A stretch of 11,461 nt of DNA from Dunaliella salina (GCA_002284615.2 MU069581.1:30317-41777), one strand, 5' to 3'; numbered from the stretch's first letter, positions 1 through 6,856 are shown. A program made the numbers and translations. The notes: a model not told the origin generated them from the letters alone.

Positions 1-43
<43 letters not shown>
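1..43. repeat. (AG)n microsatellite at left edge
   Basis: A perfect AG dinucleotide run fills the first 43 bases and then stops abruptly. The other end of the window is a (TG)n run, so both boundaries coincide with simple repeats. This is what one expects if the window is a whole contig that ended in unresolved microsatellites. No function is implied. Confidence 0.97.
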
Positions 44-46
<3 letters not shown>

Positions 47-251
47 TGTTGTCACTGAAAACCACTACATCAATAAATGAAAACGATGCGCATGGGCTGG
101 AGACAAGGTTAAGTTACCTGAGGATAGGCAGCCGTATGTGCCCAGGATGGCAGTTAACAAAAACACAAGGTTTACAAGGTTTACAAGGGAACATAACCCT
201 TAGCCAGGTGGGTTGGCTGCTCGGTGTGCTGAAAGAAATCCATAAGGTATG

Positions 252-322
252 GTAAGGTTACATTGCTATATCCGCCTACGAGGGCAGCTGAGCGGAAACA
301 CAGACCTGAAACTAGACAAGTC
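252..322 (+). repeat. Dispersed coding-like repeat, copy 1
   Basis: This stretch is the reverse complement of a sequence found twice more in the window (5384-5460 and, more diverged, 5007-5087). Read on the plus strand it gives KVTLLYPPTRAAERKHR, matching KVSLYPPTRAAKRKHRGL from the minus strand of 5384-5460. Copy 1 has one extra codon, so the frame is kept. A 5-bp stem TCCGC/GCGGA brackets the core in this copy and in 5384-5460. It may be a fragment of a mobile-element protein or a short non-coding repeat that happens to be open. I do not recognise the family. Confidence 0.6.
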
Positions 323-513
323 TAAAAAAGAAAGCTTGTATACAGAGGCTTCAACTGATGGGAAACATGCACTCATAATATAACATAATGCAAAGGTTCT
401 CCAAGTAGGCACTGAGAAAAATGGCACAAGAAGTCTTACCCCGAATGCTCAAATGTTTGACTCGAGACTCCACTTATCCAGACACCAAGTGCAGAAGAAG
501 GTGTACATCAGAA

Positions 514-664
514 CTGATTCAGACCTGCCTCAAGTAAGCCAAAAAGATTACTGTAAGGCAGTTCTGAATCAGGCGTTTCCCATCCTGAATCAGGGGTGGA
601 TCAGGTCCAGATCAGACCTCCCTCCTGATTCAGGTTCAAATCAGAACCAACTGTCCTGAATCAG
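514..664. repeat. CTGAWTCAG motif cluster, left part
   Basis: Five exact copies of the 9-mer CTGATTCAG or CTGAATCAG lie at 514-522, 564-572, 585-593, 625-633 and 656-664. Degenerate ATCAGACC and ATCAGG pieces lie between them. The motif is a near-palindrome with an odd central A/T, so it appears on both strands. This is the left part of a field that resumes at 1311 and runs to 2094. It looks like a decayed minisatellite. I see no gene in it. Confidence 0.8.
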
Positions 665-696
665 GCCTACATCAGACCAAACCACACTTTCAGACG

Positions 697-1286
697 TTGC
701 TGGCATGCACGAGCATAACACCAGCTCCTGGCAGCTTTGCTACTGAGCTGCAAGGGCTCGTTTCCTGCACATTCATGCTTAAAAGAAAGTACTCTAGCAA
801 GAAGATCAAAGTCTCTTTTTCACGAGCCCTTCCAACTCACATCCATACCGCCCTCCAAAAATGGGCTTTGGTAACCCAAGAAAAAATGGCCTCCCCAGTA
901 GACCACAATTCACAATACCAGAATTATTGGAGTGCGCACTCCCGAGACACTCTTTTTGGTGCCATGCATAATGCCTTCTCATCCAAATTATCAGGCTTCT
1001 CAGTCTGCCATTCCATTTATGACGAGGGAATCATGACCCTTGCTTTGCAACATGCCATTTACTCTGCCATTCTCAACACAGAGGCCACTGCAATATTCAT
1101 GTTCCTTCCGGCTTAAAATAAGGACATGATAACCAACCCCTACTCCAAACTTGTTACTGCCCACCCCCACCTCTGTTACAACCTTGGCACCATATCTCAC
1201 AAAAAACTTGGTTACAGTGCCCCTCAATCCTGCCCTGACCAAAGAGGTACCTGCACCTCAGCATACCTGGGACCTTTGTACGTCGG
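697..1286 (+). pseudogene. Decayed LINE-like ORF fragment upstream of an RT region
   Basis: An open frame runs from 697 to a TAA at 1114-1116 and carries on in the same frame without another stop to about 1245 (NPYSKLV, then PHLCYNLGTIS). It then appears to shift, giving PAPQHTWDL at 1250-1276. Composition and continuity across the stop suggest a decayed protein. Visible blocks are YWSAHSRDTLFGA, GFSVCHSIYDEG and TATA-like AIFMFLPA. From memory these resemble a conserved block upstream of the reverse transcriptase in algal LINE polyproteins; I cannot verify this here. Its strand and position fit the LINE C-terminus that starts near 2092, so both may derive from one insertion. It is non-functional because of the stop and frameshift. 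It could instead be an unrelated host pseudogene. Confidence 0.5.
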
Positions 1287-1310
1287 ATAGTTTTGTTTCT
1301 CAGAACCTGC

Positions 1311-1400
1311 TCTGATTTAGAGGGATGACCTCTGATAGGCTCTGATTTAGCCACACAGGAGGTGTCTGGGCTCTGATTTAGCCACACAGGAGTTATCTGG
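1311..1400. repeat. CTGATTTAG repeats with a 31-bp tandem duplication
   Basis: TCTGATTTAG occurs at 1311-1320, 1341-1350 and 1372-1381. The segment 1339-1369 is repeated immediately at 1370-1400 with 29 of 31 bases identical, a clean local tandem duplication. The motif differs by one base from the CTGATTCAG core of neighbouring clusters, so this is probably the same family after mutation. Confidence 0.85.
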
Positions 1401-1417
1401 TTCAGACAAATACTCAG

Positions 1418-1484
1418 ACCCCAATCAGGCCCTTTTTTCTCTGATCCAGATCCTTTAATTCCTAGCCTGACATCACTGATTCAG
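1418..1484. repeat. CTGATTCAG repeat module A (50 bp plus one motif)
   Basis: Bases 1418-1467 align without gaps to 2045-2094, with 41 of 50 identical. All nine differences are transitions. Another exact CTGATTCAG follows at 1476-1484. The pair shows that the field contains a longer repeated module as well as a 9-mer. Such a module could come from an expanded satellite or from the arms of a mobile element flanking the sequence between them. Confidence 0.75.
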
Positions 1485-1499
1485 ACCCTCATCAGACCC

Positions 1500-1960
1500 C
1501 CCTGAATAAGTGTGTGAGAGTGCAAGGTGAGATTTGGACCATGAACCTTACGCTTCTCTACACGGCACTACCACTTTACAAGGATTTTGGGAAAGTGGAG
1601 CTCAATTATGAATACATATACATCTATCTTGTACATAATGAGCTCATTCATAGGCTGTGCATGCGCAGGACAAGCCGCACTGCCTGCAAAAGGCCTTGCA
1701 ACATGTTTCCCCACCATCAACAGTGGCAGGTGCAAAAACAAACCACCTTGTGCATCACAGATTTAGTACCCTCTGAATCAGAGCCACTTCAGAAGGTAGT
1801 TCTGAAACAGATGGATGTTCTTCACCCGAACTTCTTATGGGAATCTAGATGAATTGGAATGATTCTGAGAAAATGGACTCTGATTATCAGGCAATTCAGA
1901 CATTGTGTGAGAAGGCAGTTGGGGCAAAGTTTGAATCAGACAACTTGCAAAGTTGGAAAC
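1500..1960. other. Unassigned spacer between repeat modules
   Basis: There is no recognisable gene here. One open frame of 112 codons (1514-1852, plus) has no motif I know and no reverse transcriptase block. CTGAATCAG occurs at 1773-1781 and TGAATCAG at 1932-1939, so the repeat motif continues at low density. If the flanking LINE pieces come from one insertion, this is where reverse transcriptase should lie, and I find no sign of it. Confidence 0.5.
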
Positions 1961-1968
1961 GTTTTACT

Positions 1969-2094
1969 CTGATTCAGACCCTGTTCAGAGCCCTTTTCGT
2001 CTGATTCCATCCAAGGCAGGTGTCTGATTCAGACTACTAGCCAAACCCCAATCAGACCCTTTTTCTTCTGATTCAGACCCTCTGATCCTTAGCC
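1969..2094. repeat. CTGATTCAG repeat module B
   Basis: Exact CTGATTCAG motifs lie at 1969-1977, 2024-2032 and 2068-2076, with the diverged CTGATTCCA at 2001. Bases 2045-2094 are the partner of the 50-bp module at 1418-1467. The block ends within a few bases of where LINE homology begins on the right (about 2092), so the repeat may abut the retrotransposon fragment directly. Confidence 0.8.
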
Positions 2095-2668
2095 ATCTTT
2101 GATTGTTCAGTGTTAAAACAACTGTCCAAGATACAGATTTGGTGCCCTGACGATCCAGTACTCTCCTAACTCTCAAAGTTGCTGATTGGAGAACATGAGC
2201 ATACACAGATGGCAGCTGCCTTGTCCATAACGGTAAGCAAGAAATTGGAGCAGGCGTCTATTGCCCGTCCACTGACAGCAAGAACTTTGTAGAACCAAAA
2301 GGTGCTGGGATTACTAAAACCATCACTAGAGCTGAATTGGCAGCAATTGCTGCTGCTAACATTACCAAACATGCAGACATTCCGTCAGACAGCCTCACCT
2401 CTCTTGAACAAATACGTAAACAACTTCTTTACCCTGAGAAACATCTGAAGCATATCCAACGAGACGTTCTTAAATGATTTCAACTCTCATTAGAGACTTC
2501 CATACCAAGATTCGAATTTACAAGGTGAAGTCCCACGCTGGCATCGCTGGAAATGAATGTGCAGATGCGATTTCAAAACATCAGGCAAAGCAAGCCCAGA
2601 ACTGCGTGGTAGACACCAAGATTCCTGGTGCAGGTCCTGGTGGAAATCCATTTACAAAAATTTCTGGT
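2092..2668 (+). pseudogene. LINE polyprotein fragment: RNase H domain
   Basis: This is a broken RNase H domain from a non-LTR retrotransposon. The enzyme degrades the RNA strand of RNA:DNA hybrids during reverse transcription. The frame starting near 2092 reads LSKIQIWCPDDPVLS to a TAA at 2167. A shifted frame then has TGA at 2196-2198 followed by AYTDGSC. Expected catalytic residues are present: Asp in TDGS (2208-2210), Glu in RAELAA (2334-2336) and Asp in SDSL (2388-2390). After a second frameshift at 2471-2477 come His in KSHAG (2534-2536) and Asp in NECADA (2564-2566). A third shift, probably a lost base near 2666, separates NPFTKIS from WLAKEE. The active-site set survives but the chain is broken at least four times. 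It belongs to the same element as the endonuclease part that follows. Confidence 0.85.
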
Positions 2669-3794
2669 TAGCCAAGGAAGAAAGAGTGCATGCTGCAGGC
2701 ACACCTGCGGGTCCACCACACGCCCACAAGCTCACCTATTTCCCCAATCTTCAAGATGCCCTCAAATCCCACATGCATTCCAAACACAAGCTTGGATATG
2801 CCAATGCCAAAACAGGCTACTACTCTTACTATTAAAACTTATTACCGCAAGTAGATAAAAAAATCAGCAACGCCTTCAAAAATATGCCCAACATTTCTGT
2901 ACCCATGAAGCGTACCATCCTGCAGTACCGCACAGGCACCCTCTACAACCAAAAACATGCAGTACGTTTTAAAAGGTCAACTGATCCATCTTGTCCCCTC
3001 CCAGGCTGCCATCATTTGGACAGAGCACTACACATGCTCTCAGGCTGCCAAAACCATATCATCTCCAACATGAAAACTGAACGCCATAACATTGCAGGCA
3101 GAATGATTACAAAAGCCCTCAGCAAATGCCCTGTAGGGGCAGGCCTGGTCTACACAGACATAGGAAGCATTTCAAGCTTGCCCAACACAACCTCCCACTC
3201 CCTACACATGCCTCAAACAGAACTTTACCTGCTTACTTCTTCCCTCGTAACCTTCCAGAGAGGAAAAGACTCAACTCCAGTCGACCAGATGCTGTTTTGA
3301 TCACCCATTTTAATGTCAAACATACTTCTAACAGTGTTTCTCCTACCCATTCCCATCACGCTTTGCGCAGCTCCTCACGGAGGACCACCAGAACTAGCCA
3401 CACGAGGCAACCCCATAAGTTTTATGCGAATGAACGCCATGTGCACCTAATAGAAATCAAGTTCTGTGAAGACACAAGGCCAGAGAATCAGTTGAACACG
3501 GCAAATCAGCAGCATGCAAACCTTTGTAAACTTATTAACGCTAAAGCTGTTACAATTCACCCTATTCTCCTGGGTGTAGGTGGAACTATTTACACTGAGC
3601 ATACCCTGAAGCAATTCAAACAACTAGNATTGGATCACCAGCGTGCCACGAAGCTTGCTCCACAACTTCATGCCCATTCTGTTCAATTTGCCCACAAACT
3701 AGTCATCATACGCCGCGCTATTGAAAACAAGATTCCTTCCCACAGCCAGGTTCTAGAGCCAGGTGCTTCTAGCAACCCTCCAGATCCACATTAG
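2666..3794 (+). pseudogene. LINE polyprotein C-terminus: zinc knuckle and RLE nuclease
   Basis: This is the C-terminal nuclease of the same LINE. In RLE-bearing LINEs this domain nicks target DNA to prime reverse transcription. Frame 1 runs from about 2666 through an in-frame TAA at 2833-2835 to the zinc knuckle CPLPGCHHLDRALHMLSGC (from 2992), a C-x4-C-x7-H-x4-C pattern, then the R-H-N triplet (3082-3090). Near 3165-3178 the frame shifts to frame 0, giving ASNRTLPAYFFP and SRPDAVLI with the PD pair at 3285-3290. HLIEIKFCEDTRP follows, with the E-x-K motif at 3453-3461. Together these form the R2-type pattern of CCHC, RHN, PD and E-x-K. The frame ends NPPDPH with TAG at 3792-3794, probably the native terminus. 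An undetermined base N at 3628 falls in one codon. The combination RNase H plus RLE suggests a Dualen/RandI-like element. Confidence 0.85.
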
Positions 3795-3861
3795 CATTCT
3801 CTTTTTCATACGTTGTCGTGGAGGGGGCACACGGCACTTTTTTGAGCCAATGTGTCTCCTT

Positions 3862-3979
3862 TTCCTTCATTAATGTAGTAATGAGTTCACTACTGACCTC
3901 AGGCACTTCATTCCTTCCTTCATTAATGTATTAATGTATTAATGAATTAATGTATGTAATGTATTCCTTCATTAATGTA
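3862..3979. repeat. Triplicated junction repeat (TTCCTTCATTAATGTA)
   Basis: TTCCTTCATTAATGTA occurs exactly three times, at 3862-3877, 3915-3930 and 3964-3979. The first and third copies are followed by nearly the same LINE-derived sequence TAATGAGTTCACTRCTGACC, while the second runs into AATGTATT-type filler. The first copy's LINE sequence breaks off after CAGGCAC (about 3907), whereas the third continues into the second LINE reading frame. So the 5' junction of the downstream element was duplicated, possibly by slippage or template switching during insertion. Confidence 0.85.
3867..3878. repeat. Candidate 12-bp target-site duplication, left copy
   Basis: TCATTAATGTAG here is identical to 4583-4594, just beyond the hexanucleotide tail of the second LINE. 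The pair brackets 3879-4582 and fits a LINE target-site duplication. The call is weakened because near-identical TCATTAATGTAT copies occur inside the junction repeat. Confidence 0.5.
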
Positions 3980-4563
3980 TTAATGAGTTCACTGCTGACC
4001 TCAGGCACAGGTTGCGGGCAGTGTGGAGAGATGTTGAGGGAGTAAAACCTCGGGAGACTTGCAGTAAATTGGCAACCTATCAAACTTTGTTTGCAGTGCC
4101 TTTTGACTGTGGTCACAATGTGCGTGCCCCAGCCCGCTTACCAAGACACATGCATTTGGATCTGTCTCAACATGTCGTAAGGAATGTTAGCCGATTCAGA
4201 CTTAGGGCACACAGGTTGAAGGTAGAGACAGCGGCTTGAGATTCTCGAAACTCTCTCGTGTGTGATTGCTGCTCTAGTGCTGAGATTCAGGATGAAGTCC
4301 ATGCCCTTTTGACGTGCAGAAACGCAGCTGTTTGTGATTTGAGGAGAAAGTATGCTTACCTGTTCAACTGCTTCTCAGGTGTTTTTTCAATGGAACAACC
4401 TTATTTACAGCAAGTTATTGTCCAAGGTGTGCAGGATTTCCTCTTGCAACACAACAACAAGCTTTATTTGTTTATTTCTAAGCTCATGGATATTATGTTG
4501 GCTGGCGAGGACCAGTCACAGGCCGATCAGTCGAACAATCTGGCTGAAGGTCCCCAAATGTAA
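3976..4563 (+). pseudogene. Second LINE: 5'-truncated C-terminal ORF fragment
   Basis: Only the 3' coding end of a different LINE family remains. One frame is open from 3976 to the TAA at 4561-4563 except for a single TGA at 4237-4239, where the context (LKVETAA, then DSRNSLVC) suggests a Trp codon was lost. Readable blocks are NEFTADLRHRLRAVWRDVEG, DLSQHVVRNVSRFRLRAH, a zinc-knuckle-like C-x2-C-x9-H-x4-C (Cys 4261 and 4270, His 4300, Cys 4315) and RRKYAYLF. The zinc knuckle plus conserved tail resembles the region after reverse transcriptase in LINE ORF2 proteins. No nuclease or polymerase domain remains. The single lesion suggests a younger insertion than its upstream neighbour. The product name rests on recalled family similarity. 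Confidence 0.75.
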
Positions 4564-4583
4564 ATGTAAATGTAAATCTAAAT
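4558..4583 (+). repeat. LINE 3' hexanucleotide tail (ATGTAA)n
   Basis: The coding frame of the second LINE ends directly in three ATGTAA repeats and degenerate TAAATC and TAAAT units. Short tandem 3' tails rather than long poly(A) are known for several LINE clades. The stop codon TAA at 4561-4563 lies within the repeat, so this element has essentially no 3' UTR. The tail fixes the 3' boundary and the plus orientation. Confidence 0.75.
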
Positions 4584-4594
4584 CATTAATGTAG
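4583..4594. repeat. Candidate 12-bp target-site duplication, right copy
   Basis: TCATTAATGTAG follows the tail of the second LINE and is identical to 3867-3878. It marks where flanking DNA, possibly the 3' UTR of the first LINE, resumes. Confidence 0.5.
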
Positions 4595-4617
4595 GGACAG
4601 CTTCTCTGCCTACGTAG

Positions 4618-4645
4618 TTTTCTTTTTCTTTTCTTCTCTTTTCTT
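4618..4645 (+). repeat. Pyrimidine (TTTTC-type) tract
   Basis: This is an uninterrupted run of 28 T and C bases just downstream of the second LINE. It could be low-complexity DNA or a degenerate A/G-rich tail of a minus-strand insertion. No coding signal accompanies it. Confidence 0.7.
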
Positions 4646-4681
4646 ATTGCATGACAGCAACAAGGACGTGGCACACATCTA

Positions 4682-5154
4682 ACTCGCCTGATAGAACCTC
4701 AATTCTACTGCAAGACAGAGTGAATCTGCAACACATGTAAAACCATATCTTTGGGCAAACGTTTTGCAGAATCTGCCAGAAGTGTTGCCTCGGAGTTGCT
4801 TGCTCTGCAGACTGGGCAGGTTGCAGGTCACTTTAGTCTTGCCAGCAGAGATGATGAGGTGGGCCCGATCAGCATAGAGGCTTAATTGCTTGGCTTGGAT
4901 ACGAAGGTTAGCATACGTGCCTCTGTGATGAGGTCACCTGCAATGCCTGACTGCTCATTTGTTTTGGGCTTCCTGTTCAATAGTTTGTGGACTTTTGTTG
5001 GGGATGGACTGGTCTGGCTAAGGCCTCTGTGTTTCCACTTAGATGCCCACTCAGATGCAGGCAGATACAACGATGTAAGCTCACCCTCCTGATACAAGGG
5101 TTGCTGAGTAGGCTTGCATCTGTGGGGGCGCACCGTTGCCATCTTAGCAAGCAA
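4682..5154 (-). pseudogene. Unknown decayed reading frame
   Basis: On the minus strand one frame runs from an ATG at 5154 to TAA at 4882 (90 codons) and ends GDLITEARMLTFVSKPSN. Another frame is open from 4933 to a TAG at 4679-4681 (84 codons) and reads ANLRIQAKQLSLYADRAH, then KTKVTCNLPSLQSK. A shift of one or two bases near 4920 would join GDLITEAR to ANLRIQ, which suggests one decayed protein. The upstream part contains a copy of the SLYPPTRAAKRKHRGL-like repeat (here SLYLPASEWASKWKHRGL). I do not recognise a family. Both frames could be chance openings, since such lengths are not rare in 11 kb. Confidence 0.3.
5007..5087 (-). repeat. Dispersed coding-like repeat, copy 3 (diverged)
   Basis: This aligns in direct orientation with 5384-5460: both begin GACTGGTCTGG, share GGCCTCTGTGTTTCC and end CTCACCCT. 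It lies about 377 bp from the other copy and is inverted relative to 252-322. The minus strand reads TSLYLPASEWASKWKHRGL. The TCCGC/GCGGA stem of the other copies is lost. Confidence 0.65.
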
Positions 5155-5383
5155 ATATTGGGACGTAAAGAACCACGCCTAGTCTCCACCCAGGTTCCAA
5201 CAGGGCCATCTCAGCAATACCGGTTGGAAAAAAAGCTTCTCCAGGTTTCCGTCACTCTGAGTCCGCAAGCCAGTGTGTGCAATGTTCATTTATCAAATCA
5301 CGATAGCCCTAGAACTGTCGCGGCACATAATTACACTCAGCCTAGTAGTCATGGCTTTTGACTGAGCACTGCATTCACGCCTA

Positions 5384-5460
5384 GACTGGTCTGGTTACAG
5401 GCCTCTGTGTTTCCGCTTAGCTGCCCTTGTAGGCGGATAAAGCGAAACCTTACTCACCCT
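5384..5460 (-). repeat. Dispersed coding-like repeat, copy 2
   Basis: This is the best preserved copy. The minus strand reads KVSLYPPTRAAKRKHRGL and then TAA. It lies at the end of a 77-codon open frame (5395-5628, minus) whose other residues (CLAKCPHQAKSVCLESFFAK) I cannot assign. A TCCGC...GCGGA stem encloses a 16-base loop. It could be part of an unknown mobile-element ORF or a structured non-coding repeat. Confidence 0.65.
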
Positions 5461-5938
5461 TTGACTGATGGTTTCTCTCTTGAAAACCTTGAAAACCATA
5501 CACCACTGGCATTTGGCAAAGAAGGACTCCAAGCAAACACTTTTTGCTTGATGAGGACACTTTGCCAAGCAATCTTGCGTTTTGACTTTTGGCTGGTCTC
5601 TTGCAAACCTTTTTCCTGGTTTTTGCATCTTCAGGAGCTCAAGACTTGGTACTAATAGTATTTGAGGATGGCAAAATAATACCGCAAAAGCAAAAAGAGG
5701 AATTTAGGATCAAATCAAGAGCCATCTTCTGTTGTCTCCGCTTTTAGGTTTGCACCCTTAAAAACGGGAATGAACACTTAAAAGCAAAATGTCACTTTGA
5801 AAAATTGATTGTGTGTGCAGGAGGCTCAAGTTTGCGTAACTTTTGGACGTCATGTGTCAATCCGAATAAAAAACTACATATTCGGAATCCTGAGTTTGAA
5901 AGCTATCGATTGGTACATATATGGGTCCAATCGGAGAG
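5461..5938. other. Unassigned, A+T-rich stretch
   Basis: No gene, RNA or clear repeat is visible. Short open frames at 5407-5655 (plus) and 5805-6024 (plus) show no motifs. The sequence from about 5700 to 5800 is A-rich, with AAAAGCAAAA-type words. Confidence 0.4.
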
Positions 5939-5945
5939 GGTGGTT

Positions 5946-6101
5946 GGTGGGTGGTCCTACGAGGGGGGTTGGACTTTTTGGGACCCCCCCTCCAGAATTT
6001 TTCTGGGCCACTTCCACAAGATGATAAACACACCATCGGATTCCTGAGCTCAAGCCCTGCCAATTGGCACCCTTTTAGTGCAAATTGGGTAAAAGGGGGG
6101 G
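5946..6101. repeat. G-rich dispersed repeat fragment A
   Basis: GGTGGGTGGTCC at 5946-5957 is followed by TTTTGGGACC and CCAGAATTTT. The same series appears at 6446-6480 (GGTGGGTGGTCC, TTTTGGGCC, GAGAATTTT). A second shared block, TTGGCACCCTTTTAGTG at 6064-6080, matches 6399-6415 at 15 of 17 bases. The two blocks are in opposite order in the two places, so these are rearranged pieces of one repeat family. A few overlapping ORFs here are by-products of G/C runs. Confidence 0.55.
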
Positions 6102-6398
6102 TCTGTGTGCAGGGCTGGGAGTCAGTGCCATGTACGCAAGGGTGTGGGTAGCAAGGGGTGTAAATGCAAAGGTGCAGCATACTAATCCAAAGTTCCATTA
6201 CAGTGGCAATGAACGATAAGGTCTTGCATGGTGAAGTTAGGAGGGCAGTTTATGACTTGCAAGCCAGTTGTGGGTGCCTGGAAGGGATGGTATGCATGGG
6301 CGTCCGCTGCTCCGTTTTTGCCCCATAACTCTGCTGTACCTCAATCTTTTGCGTTGCGGTGAGTATGCAGATGGATAGGGAATTAAAAAAGGAGCAGA

Positions 6399-6500
6399 TT
6401 GGTACCCTTTTCGTGGAAAGGGGGGCAGTATTTGGGGGGAGGGGGGGTGGGTGGTCCTTTTGGGCCTCCTGCTGAGAATTTTGACATGACGTCCACTACT
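6399..6500. repeat. G-rich dispersed repeat fragment B
   Basis: This is the partner of 5946-6101. It has TTGGTACCCTTTTCGTG at 6399-6415, a G-rich run at 6419-6448 and GGTGGGTGGTCC at 6446-6457. A T10-type run follows near 6500-6511. Confidence 0.55.
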
Positions 6501-6553
6501 TTTTTTTTTACCCTCCTGGTGTGTGCAATGTGAAATGCATAGTATGAAAGCAG

Positions 6554-6571
6554 ACATTTGCCGGCAAATGT
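6554..6571. repeat. Perfect 18-bp palindrome
   Basis: ACATTTGCCGGCAAATGT is a perfect palindrome centred on GCCGGC. It stands alone in unassigned sequence. It may be a protein-binding site or a chance event. Confidence 0.8.
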
Positions 6572-6765
6572 TTGTTCAGTTAAGATACTAGCTAGGCAAG
6601 CAACAAGTGAGCAACTGCTGCATTCCACTGAAATACATATGAGGACATGCATGGCTTTGCCCCCTGTCTGCAACAGACCAGCCCGAGGACCATAGTCTTA
6701 ACAAGTCATTTCAAGACCTCTACCTTAAATCTTCCTTCCAAAAAGACGGGAAAGGATTGTCACAT

Positions 6766-6771
6766 TTTATT
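6766..6771 (-). terminator. Candidate polyadenylation signal AATAAA
   Basis: TTTATT on the plus strand reads AATAAA on the minus strand, about 85 bases past the stop of the hydrophobic terminal exon at 6857-6934. That spacing suits a short 3' UTR. AATAAA occurs often by chance, and many green algae use TGTAA instead, so it is only supportive. Confidence 0.3.
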
Positions 6772-6856
6772 AGATATAGACCTCCCTAAATCACAGATTG
6801 ATGCCACAAATTCATAGCCACAAATGTGGAGCAACGTCTACTTAACTTGGGTAAAT

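Noticed and set aside
633..643. GGTTCAAATCA as a pol III B box (tRNA or SINE)
   Set aside because: It arises inside the CTGATTCAG repeat field, has no A box at a proper distance and no cloverleaf.
514..2076. CTGATTCAG sites as AP-1/GCN4-type enhancer elements
   Set aside because: The core TGATTCA differs from TGASTCA at the centre, and the copies come with longer repeated flanks, so repeat decay explains them better.
4682..4933. YADR in the minus-strand frame as a reverse transcriptase YADD motif
   Set aside because: The second Asp is missing and the KTKV string follows after only about seven residues, too close for the usual spacing between RT motifs C and D. No other RT motif is present.
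5857..6557. Overlapping minus-strand frames in the G-rich region
   Set aside because: They are Pro/Ser-rich translations of C-rich runs, with no shared motif between the two related repeat fragments.
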